From: Flavobacterium sp.
GTDB lineage: Bacteria; Bacteroidota; Bacteroidia; Flavobacteriales; Flavobacteriaceae
Length of the DNA stretch: 64,000 nt
Direction of reading: 5' to 3'
Assembly (NCBI GenBank): GCA_016787805.1
Contig: JAEUTY010000012.1
Span: 1-64,000 of the forward strand
Part shown: in pieces, positions 27,106-35,435 of the stretch
How the letters are laid out: every line of letters begins with the position of its first letter
How positions within the stretch are numbered: position 1 is the stretch's first letter
Translations under genes and position numbers: made by a program
Notes under the pieces: generated by a model
Databases searched by the model: none
What the model was told of the DNA's origin: nothing
The model's input: the letters and a program-made list of their open reading frames with translations, nothing else

Positions 27106-29736
27106 AAGTACAATTACCATAATAACTCCAATTGCAACCGAAATCCAAATCCAATAATTACTTGACGTCTTGTTTTCTAATGTTCCATAATACACAAAAG
27201 CACTCCAATAATACGGAGATTTTTTGGCATTTGGAATACTTTCATCTTTTAAATAATCCAATTTGGCTTGGTGAGTAGATTCAAAATAAGAGTTGCCCTT
27301 TTTTACATTGGAATAAAATTTATCCATCAAAACTGAAGTCGTATAATCATTAACTTTCCACAGCGAAAACAACAAATTTTGTGCGCCAGCCAACTGAAAA
27401 CCGCGCGCCACACTCATGGCTCCTTCGGCTTGATAGAGCTTGCCAATTCCAGTTTCACACGCGCTCAACACCACTAAATCGGGTTGCATTTCCAAATGAT
27501 ACAATTCAGAATACAATACTTCTTGATCGTAAAATCGGATGCTCGCAGGTTCATAAATATCGCCCGAAGACGCGTGAGTTGAAAGGTGAATGATGGGATG
27601 ATTGACGACATTTTTTTTGAAATTTTGAAAAGTAGCTTTTTGATTTTCCAAGTACATTCCTTTAAAATACGACTGAATTTGTTGTTTTTCTTTTTTGGAA
27701 AAGGCCAATTCTAAATTCGTTTTTTCAAACACTGGGAAAATGCCTAAAACCGACTCTTTTTGCTGTTGAAACGGCATCGAATTCAAGTATAAATCGGCCG
27801 AATTGTTGTAGCCAATGTTAAAATCATTCAATAAAAAATTCATTTTGGCAAAATTAGTCGTTGAACTTCTTTTGGTAATCAAAGCTTCAAATGGTAGAAA
27901 GTTCAAAATTCCATCGGGAATTACGATGAGGTTTTTACTCGATTTTGATTTGGGAAGTTGTAAATGATGAAAAACAATGTTCGCCTGATGATTGAAGGCA
28001 GTCGGATTTTCAACAATCGCATTAGCATCTTTATAAAAGGATAAAAATTTTCGAATCACCGAATTTTCACTGAATTGTTCAGCAATTACGCGCAGTTGAA
28101 TCGATTTTTTTTCAATTGTAAAAACATACAAATGCTCTTTTCCTGCAAAATATTCAACCAATATCGCCTTATCTTTTCCTAATTTTGAATGCAACTCTGC
28201 GATGTCGAATTCTTTTGAAGATTTCGATTTTTTCGCTCTTTTCGACTTCAACAATAGCATCAACTCATTTTGTTTTTGAATGGCTTTATTGATGTTGGAA
28301 ATATTAGCATCATCTAATTTTTGTTGCTCTTTTACAATAAAAGTTGTCCAATTTTGAAGTTGCTCTACTATTAATTTTTCTTCTCGCGAACGGTTTTTTA
28401 ACTCCGAAATCGATTGTTTTAAAACCACCGATTTGGTTTGTTCAGCCAATAAAAAAGCAGCCTCTAGGTACTTTGCTTTTCGTTCTTTTTGAAAAAGAGA
28501 ATAGTAAATGGCCAAACATTTTTCGGTGCGATTGCGGTTGCGAATTTGGCTGATGATTTTCGAGTTTTCATACACCAACATCGCCTGAAATAAATCTTCA
28601 ATATGAAACGCCAATTGGTAACTTTCTAATGCTTTTTTTGGAAGATTTTGAGTTAAAAACAATTCCGCTTGCAAATCCAAAGCATCCAATAAAACGGTTT
28701 CAGCGTAAAGTGTATTCTTTTTCGGAAGTGCCGATTTTGTTACAGCATAATTTGGAATCAAAACCTCAAAAACCGCTTTTAAATTGATTTGACTTTCGTC
28801 GAAATGCGAACTTTGAAAGTCTATCAAAGCCATGTCGTAGTACAATTGTGCTTGATGTCGAGGTTCGATGATTGGATTTTTAAAAAACAAATCGCGCGAT
28901 TGTTCCATCCATTCTTTAGCTAGCTCAAAATGCTTTTCTTTAACTTCCATCTTGGCTAAATTGCGATACGCATTGGATAATGTTTTCGATTGATATGAGT
29001 CGTTTTTAAGTAATTGAATCGAATTTTGAAAGGCTTTTTTGGCCAATGAAAATTGTTGTTGAAAGAAGTAATTTGCACCCAAATTGTTCCACAAATTCCC
29101 TTTTTGAACAGCGTTTAACTTCTCGCTTTGCAGTGTTTTTTCCAACAACGAAATGGCTTCAACTATTCTTCCTGTATTTTGATAAACATTTGACAAGTTG
29201 AGAATAGCCGCGTATTTCTGCTCCTGATTTTTTTCGGCATTAGCAATAAAAAAGTACTGTTTGATGGTGTTTTCAGCATTGTCGTAATCGCCAATTTGCG
29301 TGTATAAATTGCCCAACGGTTGCAGGCAAGAAGCAACAATATCGTAATTAGTTAACTTGTTTTTCTGGAACAGTTGCCATGCTTTTTCATAGCTCGAAAT
29401 GGCTTTATTGGTCCAGCCAAATTGATTTTCGTAATACGCTTTGTTGCATTTTAAAATGACCAATGCCAAAAGTTCGGGTTTCGATTTGGGCTGAAAAGTG
29501 GCTTCTAATTCTTCTAAATTGTGCAAACTTTTTGCATTCGGATGGGCCACAAAAGTATCAATAGCAGTATAAATTTTATCTTCCAAAGAAATGGATTGAT
29601 TTTGAGAAAAAGCCAATTGCGAAATGAAAAATAAAAGTGTAATTTTTTTCCACCACGTAAGGCAGATAAGGTCAGATAAGCCAAAACTTAAATTTCTTAT
29701 ATGCCTTATATGATTAAGAGAAAATTTTGCGAACAT
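27040..29736 (-). CDS. Exported TPR-CHAT (caspase-like) protease with C-terminal membrane anchor
   Basis: About 900 residues. An N-terminal hydrophobic signal (KKITLLFFISQLAFSQ) is followed by about seven TPR-like helical pairs (roughly residues 80-400), a coiled coil, and a CHAT domain at the C-terminal third. The caspase-type dyad is intact: His in HLSTHASSG and Cys in VLSACETG. A membrane helix (WIWISVAIGVIMVIVLYKLF) and a basic tail follow. The topology suggests a periplasm-facing protease tethered to the inner membrane. The start is uncertain: no ATG lies near the signal peptide, and the nearest in-frame ATGs (29736, 29799) are in or before repeat DNA. TPR-CHAT proteins elsewhere act as triggered proteases. 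Confidence 0.82.
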   Translation of the reverse strand: MFAKFSLNHIRHIRNLSFGLSDLICLTWWKKITLLFFISQLAFSQNQSISLEDKIYTAIDTFVAHPNAKSLHNLEELEATFQPKSKPELLALVILKCNKAYYENQFGWTNKAISSYEKAWQLFQKNKLTNYDIVASCLQPLGNLYTQIGDYDNAENTIKQYFFIANAEKNQEQKYAAILNLSNVYQNTGRIVEAISLLEKTLQSEKLNAVQKGNLWNNLGANYFFQQQFSLAKKAFQNSIQLLKNDSYQSKTLSNAYRNLAKMEVKEKHFELAKEWMEQSRDLFFKNPIIEPRHQAQLYYDMALIDFQSSHFDESQINLKAVFEVLIPNYAVTKSALPKKNTLYAETVLLDALDLQAELFLTQNLPKKALESYQLAFHIEDLFQAMLVYENSKIISQIRNRNRTEKCLAIYYSLFQKERKAKYLEAAFLLAEQTKSVVLKQSISELKNRSREEKLIVEQLQNWTTFIVKEQQKLDDANISNINKAIQKQNELMLLLKSKRAKKSKSSKEFDIAELHSKLGKDKAILVEYFAGKEHLYVFTIEKKSIQLRVIAEQFSENSVIRKFLSFYKDANAIVENPTAFNHQANIVFHHLQLPKSKSSKNLIVIPDGILNFLPFEALITKRSSTTNFAKMNFLLNDFNIGYNNSADLYLNSMPFQQQKESVLGIFPVFEKTNLELAFSKKEKQQIQSYFKGMYLENQKATFQNFKKNVVNHPIIHLSTHASSGDIYEPASIRFYDQEVLYSELYHLEMQPDLVVLSACETGIGKLYQAEGAMSVARGFQLAGAQNLLFSLWKVNDYTTSVLMDKFYSNVKKGNSYFESTHQAKLDYLKDESIPNAKKSPYYWSAFVYYGTLENKTSSNYWIWISVAIGVIMVIVLYKLFHRATQRRREVHEEKRST

Positions 29737-29768
29737 TGCGAGAAATTTTGCGCCTTTGCGGTTAAAGA
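29645..29768. repeat. Heptamer-like intergenic tract, 2
   Basis: Contains TAAGGCAGATAAGGTCAG, ATATGCCTTATATG and GCGCCTTTGCGGTTAAA. The last 17-mer is repeated exactly in the 46690-46925 tract. It fills the whole gap between the PKD protein stop and the CHAT signal peptide, so the annotated CHAT start must lie in it. Confidence 0.6.
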
Positions 29769-31778
29769 TTAAAACTTCCAAATCACATAAAACTGCCAAT
29801 AATTAAAGTCTTTTTCAAAATTCAAATAATACCGAACGCCTACACTGGGTCCGATTCGTGCAAAGCCAAAAGTGGCATCGGCAAAAATACTGGTTTGCAT
29901 TTTTTCAAAGGCTTTGGTAGCAGTCGTGGTTGATTGAGATTGACTCATCGACTCTAGTTCTTCGCCAGGGGTGAAAGGGTTTGTGTTCAAATTAGGCGCA
30001 AATACTTTTCGACTCTGATTGGTTGTTGTGTTTTCACTTAACACTACCGAAAATTGTGGGCCAATACCAACTCCAATATAATTGTTGAGGTTGTAACGCA
30101 GTGAAATGGGGACCACTTCGGCCAAGTTTTTTGTGGTTTTTGTGTCGGATGAAGTTTGTACAAAACCAAAGTCATATACTGTTCCATTACTCAAAATAAT
30201 CGGCGGATTGAATTGTACTTGCTGAAAATCGGACGTTTGAGAGGAACTGCTTTCAAAATAGTTGTAGTACAATTCGCTTTGCCAATACCAACGATACGAT
30301 TTGTAAGGCGAAATCGTGGCGCCTAAAAAATAACTACTCGGATTTTCTTGGTCGGTAAATAAATTGTAACCCGTTCGAACCCCAATTGAAATCCCAGGCT
30401 GAAAACGCGTTACAGCATAATTGGTGATTACAGGTTCGTTTTTGTCAAAAATAATGGCGGTGCGACTTTTGGTTTTTTGTTTGTGAAAATCTTTATTGAA
30501 TTTCATCGTGTATTTGACAAATCCTTTGGTCGAATCGCGTTCGGTTACGTTTTTTTGGTTACTGCCAGGAATGTAAATGTTTTTAAAGGTAAAATGAATT
30601 TGTTTTTGTTTGATAATGGTGTCCAAACAACTGTAATTTACCTCTTCATCTTTGGGGCAAATCGGACATTTGGGATATGAATCGACAATTTTTAGGGTTT
30701 TTTTATCAAACATATCTGGAATATCCGTTTCCAAGCGAATCATACGCGCCGGACCTTCGCCATCGTTCTGAAAGCGCGTTTTAAAGTGGATGGTTTTCAA
30801 CCGAACGGTACGATAATTCATAAAAAAGGCATTGCTCGACATTTTATTCGGATCGTGCGAAGTCACAATTTCCATTTCCAAGGTTTTCTTTTTGTGGTTT
30901 TTGTAATTTCGATCAGGCACAAAAATGCCACGCATCCTCACAGTTGCCGTGGTGTCTTTGATCATTTCGGGTGTGGTTTTGAATGTAAAAAACACATTCC
31001 GCGTTGTTTTAGCATCCATTCCGTCAAATTCAAAAACTTTAGCATCTCTAAAGAGCGATTTGCTTTCGGCTAGAGTAAGTTCCAAATCGTCTTCTTTAGC
31101 ATAAAACGGAATTTGAAACTGCGAATGGTCATCTGCGGAAGCGGTATTTTGATACGAATTATTCTCGTCTTCAACAAAAGCAACTCCGTTTTCAACTACT
31201 TCGCGTTCGCCATAATGCGTTCGGGTTTCTACTAATTCGAAGTTGTTGTTTTTGAATTCTTTGTCGTTGTAAAACAAATACAGTTTGCCATTGGCCATAT
31301 AATCCAACACGTTTTGGTAGCTCATCACCACAATAATTTCCTCTTCTGGCATTGGTTCTCGATTGGCAAAAAGATGAACAGAAGTTGTGTCGGGCAAAGA
31401 AGCCATTTCATCAAAATGAGTATCTGTAATTTCATTTATGGCAACAGTTTTTGGGCGTGTTTTGGGTGGTTTTCCGTTGTCGTAATTGTTGGTTACCGAC
31501 AAGTTGACTTTGTATTCGCCAGGTTTTTTGTATATTTTTTTGGGTTCGGCAGTTTTACTGTACGTTCCGTCGCCATATTCCCAAAAGTACGTGTAGTTGG
31601 CTTTGGGCGCGCCAGCAATTTGAATTAACGGCGGTGTTTCGGCTTTAAAAGCAACAACATTTCCCTTTTTATCGTAAACCACATTGGCTCTTCGGGTAAT
31701 GGTGTCTTTTACTTTAGTTTGCGAAAATGAAAACGTCGTTCCCAAAAGAAAAGCGAAAAGAAGCAGTACATTTTTCAT
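29769..31778 (-). CDS. PKD-domain protein with C-terminal outer-membrane barrel-like region
   Basis: 669 residues from the ATG at 31778 (MKNVLLLFAFLLGTTFSFSQ signal peptide). A PKD domain occupies about residues 35-110 (YFWEYGDGTYS ... YKVNLSVTNNYDNG). A long beta-rich middle follows, including a TSHDPNKM-x-x-N segment and a CPICPKDEEVNYSC cysteine pair. The last 200 residues (GISIGVRTGYNLFTDQ ... ARIGPSVGVRYYLNFEKDFNYWQFYVIWKF) alternate like a beta-barrel and end in Phe. It likely sits in the outer membrane with the PKD part exposed. It is just upstream of the CHAT gene. Function unknown. Confidence 0.75.
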   Translation of the reverse strand: MKNVLLLFAFLLGTTFSFSQTKVKDTITRRANVVYDKKGNVVAFKAETPPLIQIAGAPKANYTYFWEYGDGTYSKTAEPKKIYKKPGEYKVNLSVTNNYDNGKPPKTRPKTVAINEITDTHFDEMASLPDTTSVHLFANREPMPEEEIIVVMSYQNVLDYMANGKLYLFYNDKEFKNNNFELVETRTHYGEREVVENGVAFVEDENNSYQNTASADDHSQFQIPFYAKEDDLELTLAESKSLFRDAKVFEFDGMDAKTTRNVFFTFKTTPEMIKDTTATVRMRGIFVPDRNYKNHKKKTLEMEIVTSHDPNKMSSNAFFMNYRTVRLKTIHFKTRFQNDGEGPARMIRLETDIPDMFDKKTLKIVDSYPKCPICPKDEEVNYSCLDTIIKQKQIHFTFKNIYIPGSNQKNVTERDSTKGFVKYTMKFNKDFHKQKTKSRTAIIFDKNEPVITNYAVTRFQPGISIGVRTGYNLFTDQENPSSYFLGATISPYKSYRWYWQSELYYNYFESSSSQTSDFQQVQFNPPIILSNGTVYDFGFVQTSSDTKTTKNLAEVVPISLRYNLNNYIGVGIGPQFSVVLSENTTTNQSRKVFAPNLNTNPFTPGEELESMSQSQSTTTATKAFEKMQTSIFADATFGFARIGPSVGVRYYLNFEKDFNYWQFYVIWKF

Positions 31779-31812
31779 AATCAATACGTTGGTTAGCATT
31801 TATAAAAGTAAG

Positions 31813-31841
31813 AAAAAGTGATGAACGAGTCACCACTTTTT
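31813..31841 (-). terminator. Terminator of the lipoprotein gene
   Basis: AAAAAGTG (31813-31820) pairs with CACTTTTT (31834-31841), with further TGA/TCA pairing inside. On the minus strand the stem is followed by CTT and T-rich sequence, just past the lipoprotein stop at 31872. Readthrough would be needed to join the lipoprotein to the PKD-CHAT genes. Confidence 0.65.
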
Positions 31842-31871
31842 CCGAAAACTAACAATTAACCTAACTACTTT

Positions 31872-32858
31872 TTAAGGTAAAGCATTGATAGCGGCAATTA
31901 ATTGGGCTTCCGTTCCGGTTGTAGTTTCAGCATCTGTAAAGATGTACACATCGCCAGCCGCCACAGTTACTGCTTTGATCGCGTATTTGAAATTGCCACT
32001 TTCTTCGGTCACAAAAATGACATGCATTTGTAAACCAATCGGAATTTGACCGTAATGTTCAGAGAATTGGTTGGTTCCTGAGTTGAACGTATCCAATTTT
32101 GCCAACGCACTTCCTTGTCCGTCGTAATGCAAATAGATACCACAGTTTTGAAAGTTATAACCAGTTGGAGCCTGAGCTAAAACGGTGGTTTTTGGTCGAG
32201 GATCACTATAGAATTTATCTACATTTGTCCAACCGAAATCGTTGATAAAAGCAAAGTACGGAGCATTAGCGCCTTGACCTTCATTAAATACGCCACCATT
32301 TTGACCTGGATTTGGTTCTTGTTCGTCCCAATCCAAATTACCGTTTTCGTCGATGGTTCCATCCCAAAGCGACATGCCTGTTTGTGCGCCACCTGTTAAT
32401 GTTGATGGAATTAGCAATTGCATGGGGCACGTAATATCCAATTGAACGCCGCCTTGTTTGGCATTGATGTAAAATTCGCCACCTGAAATAATCAAAGCCA
32501 TATCGCCGTTGGGTAATTTTCCCATTGTTGTTTTATCCGTCACTAGCATCGTTCCTGGATCAAAAACTTCGATATATTCTAATTGTACAGCGCCAGTTAC
32601 AGGGTTTCCGTTCTTGGTCAAACAATTTCCGTTGATGCTCAATTGAACACCTTTTGTAGTGGTAAAAGTGGCCAAACCATCTTCGGCATTGAAAGTAAAA
32701 TTTTGTGTTATGTTGTTTAAAGCCTCGTTTCTTAAGGCAAACCATTCGCCTGTACTTGGTCTGAAAATTTCGTTTGTTGTTTCGTCGTCGTTTGAACAAC
32801 TAGTTAAAGCGAAAGAAGCTAAAAGTACTAATCCGATTGTTTTGAAATTTGTTTTCAT
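31872..32858 (-). CDS. Lipoprotein of unknown function
   Basis: 328 residues with a clear lipoprotein signal (LLASFALTSC, Cys near residue 21, followed by SNDDE, an acidic stretch compatible with surface export in Bacteroidetes). The body is beta-rich, with repeated Gly-Asn-Pro and LPNGDMALIISGGEFYINAKQGG-type strands and no recognised catalytic motif. It is divergent from the sigma factor gene, with 191 bp between the starts. It might be a surface sensor or a target of that sigma factor, but that rests only on position. Confidence 0.75.
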   Translation of the reverse strand: MKTNFKTIGLVLLASFALTSCSNDDETTNEIFRPSTGEWFALRNEALNNITQNFTFNAEDGLATFTTTKGVQLSINGNCLTKNGNPVTGAVQLEYIEVFDPGTMLVTDKTTMGKLPNGDMALIISGGEFYINAKQGGVQLDITCPMQLLIPSTLTGGAQTGMSLWDGTIDENGNLDWDEQEPNPGQNGGVFNEGQGANAPYFAFINDFGWTNVDKFYSDPRPKTTVLAQAPTGYNFQNCGIYLHYDGQGSALAKLDTFNSGTNQFSEHYGQIPIGLQMHVIFVTEESGNFKYAIKAVTVAAGDVYIFTDAETTTGTEAQLIAAINALP

Positions 32859-32911
32859 GATTTCTACTGTTTTATTGTTAGTAATTTGATTTCTGATGTT
32901 ATATCAACTCG

Positions 32912-33010
32912 TGATTCAAATTGTTACCCTGTTTTTTTAGGATGAATTTTCATTGGTTGAAGAACGTTTCAGTACTATATCAATGGAATTCGAAATTTGT
33001 TACCCTTTGT
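32912..33010 (+). promoter_or_regulatory. Direct repeat TTGTTACCCT in the sigma factor upstream region
   Basis: TTGTTACCCT occurs at about 32921-32930 and again at about 33000-33009, each followed by a T-rich stretch, in the gap between the divergent lipoprotein and sigma genes. The spacing (79 bp) and same orientation toward the sigma gene make an autoregulatory ECF-type promoter element plausible. Function inferred. Confidence 0.35.
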
Positions 33011-33049
33011 GCTTTATTTTTTTTAAATTAGCTCATAAATCAAGGAATT

Positions 33050-33631
33050 ATGGCCGAAAAAAAACTGCATCCCGACCAACTGTATATTGATGGATTAGCG
33101 CAAAATAATTCCAGTATCATTCAATCGATATATAAAAAGTTTGTACCGAAAGTTGTTCATTACATTCGAACCAATAGTGGCGACGACGATCAAGCACAAG
33201 ATGTGATTCAGGAAGTGTTGATCACCATTTACAACCAATCCAAAACCAAAGGATTGCAACTTACGTGTCCGTTTGACGCCTACTTTTTTTTGCTGTGCAA
33301 ACGCCGATGGCTCAATGAAATTAAAAAAACGTCGAGCAAAGAGGTAACATTACACGATGAAAATGTATCTATAGATGAATCCGTTCAGGAAATGACCTTT
33401 CAAACCGAAGTTTTTGACGAAAAGCAATCGTTATTTGATGAAATGTTTCAAAAATTAGGCGAGAAATGTCAGGAAGTACTTAAGCTAAGTTTTATCACCA
33501 AAACCATGGAAGAAGTAGCCGAAAAGTTGAACGTAACCTATGCCTATGTGAGAAAGAAAAAATCACTGTGTACAGGACAGTTAACAGAAATGATTCAGCA
33601 ATCTAGTAGATATCAATCATTAAAATATTAA
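33050..33631 (+). CDS. ECF-type RNA polymerase sigma factor
   Basis: 193 residues. The region 2 core (IIQSIYKKFVPKVVHYIRTNSGDDDQAQDVIQEVLITIYNQ) is near residues 20-70, and the region 4 helix-turn-helix (CQEVLKLSFITKTMEEVAEKLNVTYAYVRKKKSLCTGQL) is at 140-180. It is four bases upstream of a membrane TPR protein that begins like an anti-sigma factor, so the pair probably forms a signal-responsive switch. It is divergent from the lipoprotein, PKD, CHAT and retropepsin genes, which are candidate targets. Confidence 0.9.
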   Translation: MAEKKLHPDQLYIDGLAQNNSSIIQSIYKKFVPKVVHYIRTNSGDDDQAQDVIQEVLITIYNQSKTKGLQLTCPFDAYFFLLCKRRWLNEIKKTSSKEVTLHDENVSIDESVQEMTFQTEVFDEKQSLFDEMFQKLGEKCQEVLKLSFITKTMEEVAEKLNVTYAYVRKKKSLCTGQLTEMIQQSSRYQSLKY

Positions 33632-33635
33632 AGTC

Positions 33636-34352
33636 ATGAACGAAGAAATATACTTGCGTTTTGAACATTATCTCGCAGATGAAATGACTTCTGAAGAAAG
33701 ACTACTTTTTGAAGAGCAATTGCAAAACGACGCTTCATTTAACGAAAGTTTTACCCTTTACAAGGAAACGACTCAGTTTTTGGAGTACAAATTTTCAAGT
33801 GAAAAAGCAGCATTCGAACAAAATATAACGTCTATTGCTAAAGAACATTTTGCATCCAAAAAAGAAACCAAAGTCATCGCATTTAAACCTTGGTATTATG
33901 CTGTGGCTGCGACCATTGTTGTCGTTGTTGGAACATGGATGATGATGCAAAACGATCCAACCTACGGCGATTATAACCAACATGAAATGGCCGTTTTTGT
34001 GGAACGAAGTGATAACAACGAAAACCTTCAAAAAGCACAAGAAGCGTTCAATAAAAAAGACTACCAACAAGCCGTTGCTGCTTTTGAAAAAATTCAGGAT
34101 TTTAGAAAACCTGAATTACAATATTTTTACGCCATTGCTTTGATAGAAACCAATGATTTTACCAAAGCTGAGTTGTTTTTAGATCAATTGCGAAAAGGAA
34201 ATTCGGTTTACAAAGACAAAGCCACTTGGTATTTGGCTTTATCATATTTGAAACAAAACAAAAAAGACAAGTGCAAATTGGTATTACAACAAATTCCTGT
34301 GGAAGCTGAGGATTACAACAAAGCGCAAGAGTTATTGAAAGAGTTAGAATAA
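33636..34352 (+). CDS. Membrane TPR protein, probable anti-sigma factor
   Basis: 238 residues. The N-terminal cytoplasmic part (MNEEIYLRFEHYLADEMTSE then RLLFEEQLQND) resembles Bacteroidetes anti-sigma N-termini and has no zinc-binding HxxxCxxC. A single membrane segment (PWYYAVAATIVVVVGTWMMM, about residues 88-107) follows, and then three TPR-like repeats outside (QKAQEAFNKKDYQQAVAAFE onwards). A TPR sensor in the periplasm facing a TPR-CHAT protease in the same compartment would fit protein-protein signalling, but no interaction is shown. Four bp after the sigma gene. Confidence 0.7.
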   Translation: MNEEIYLRFEHYLADEMTSEERLLFEEQLQNDASFNESFTLYKETTQFLEYKFSSEKAAFEQNITSIAKEHFASKKETKVIAFKPWYYAVAATIVVVVGTWMMMQNDPTYGDYNQHEMAVFVERSDNNENLQKAQEAFNKKDYQQAVAAFEKIQDFRKPELQYFYAIALIETNDFTKAELFLDQLRKGNSVYKDKATWYLALSYLKQNKKDKCKLVLQQIPVEAEDYNKAQELLKELE

Positions 34353-34359
34353 TTGTTTC

Positions 34360-34465
34360 TCAGAATTTCACAAAGATTTTTCACAAAGTCACACAAAGAA
34401 AATAATTTAGCATTGTGTGACTTTGTGTTTTCTTGGTGCATCTTTGTGTAATAATTGTAAATTTG
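34360..34465. repeat. Heptamer-like intergenic tract, 3
   Basis: CACAAAG/CTTTGTG words arranged as facing runs (TTTCACAAAG ... GTCACACAAAG ... GTGTGACTTTGTG ... CATCTTTGTG). CACACAAAG and the later TGTGACTTTGTG can pair, so the tract may also form a hairpin after the anti-sigma gene. Confidence 0.55.
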
Positions 34466-34480
34466 TGCTTCAATAAAAAC

Positions 34481-35254
34481 ATGATGATTCTCACTGACAC
34501 GCATACTCACTTATATTCTTCCCAATTTCAAGACGATCGCCCCGAAATGATGCAACGAGCAATTGATGCAGGCGTTACTCGTTTTTTTGTGCCTGCTATC
34601 GATTCGTCTTACACTCAAAGAATGTACGATTTGGAACAACAATTTCCAGAAAATGTCTTTTTAATGATGGGTTTGCATCCTTGTTATGTAAAGCCTGAAT
34701 CATTTGAAAAAGAATTGCAATTGGCGGAAGAAGCCCTGAACCAGCGAAAATTCTACGCTGTGGGCGAAATTGGCATCGATTTGTATTGGGACAAAACTAC
34801 GCTTGATATTCAAAAAGTAGCGTTCAAACAGCAAATTCAATGGGCCAAAAAACATCAATTGGCCATCAATATTCATTGTCGTGATGCGTTTGATGAAATT
34901 TTTGAGGTTTTAGAAAGCGAACGAAGCGACGATTTATTTGGAATTTTCCATTGCTTTACAGGTGATTTCAATCAGGCGCAGCAAGCTATTGGTTTGAATT
35001 TAAAACTCGGAATTGGTGGTGTGGCGACATTCAAAAACGGTAAAATTGATCAATTTCTCAATCAAATTGATTTGCAACATATTGTGCTCGAAACCGATTC
35101 GCCGTATTTAGCTCCAGTCCCACATCGCGGCAAGCGTAACGAAAGCAGTTATACGGTTTTGGTTGCTCAAAAATTAGCCGAAATTTATGGGGTTTCTGTC
35201 GAAGAAATTGCATCCATAACAACTCAAAATTCGAAGGCAATTTTTGGCATTTGA
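34481..35254 (+). CDS. tatD: TatD family metal-dependent hydrolase
   Basis: 257-residue TIM-barrel hydrolase of the TatD/YcfH family, whose members have metal-dependent DNase activity. The metal ligands are visible: TDTHTHL (residues ~5-10), VGEIGID (~90), NIHCRDA (~128), FHCFTGD (~155) and the final LETDSPYLAP (~205). The ATG at 34481 (MMILTDTHTH) is chosen over a longer in-frame opening at 34433 that is translated from repeat DNA. It is a single gene between the sigma locus and the large surface protein. Confidence 0.92.
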   Translation: MMILTDTHTHLYSSQFQDDRPEMMQRAIDAGVTRFFVPAIDSSYTQRMYDLEQQFPENVFLMMGLHPCYVKPESFEKELQLAEEALNQRKFYAVGEIGIDLYWDKTTLDIQKVAFKQQIQWAKKHQLAINIHCRDAFDEIFEVLESERSDDLFGIFHCFTGDFNQAQQAIGLNLKLGIGGVATFKNGKIDQFLNQIDLQHIVLETDSPYLAPVPHRGKRNESSYTVLVAQKLAEIYGVSVEEIASITTQNSKAIFGI

Positions 35255-35435
35255 TTTTTTATATTCTCAAAAGTACTTTTTAGTCAAGCATTCTTCTTTC
35301 AAAAAGAAGTAGTTCTTGGTGTTTAAAAATGTCGTTCATTTTGTGTAAAACATTTAAAATGAACCAAATATTTAGTATATTAGTCGCAAGGAATTTGCAT
35401 TTCCTGCGTGAAAAAGAAACTTTAAATGTACTAAA

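Noticed and set aside
29652..29799. N-terminal extension of the CHAT ORF
   Set aside because: Coded by repeat DNA and, at its start, overlapping the PKD gene; retained only as an uncertain start.
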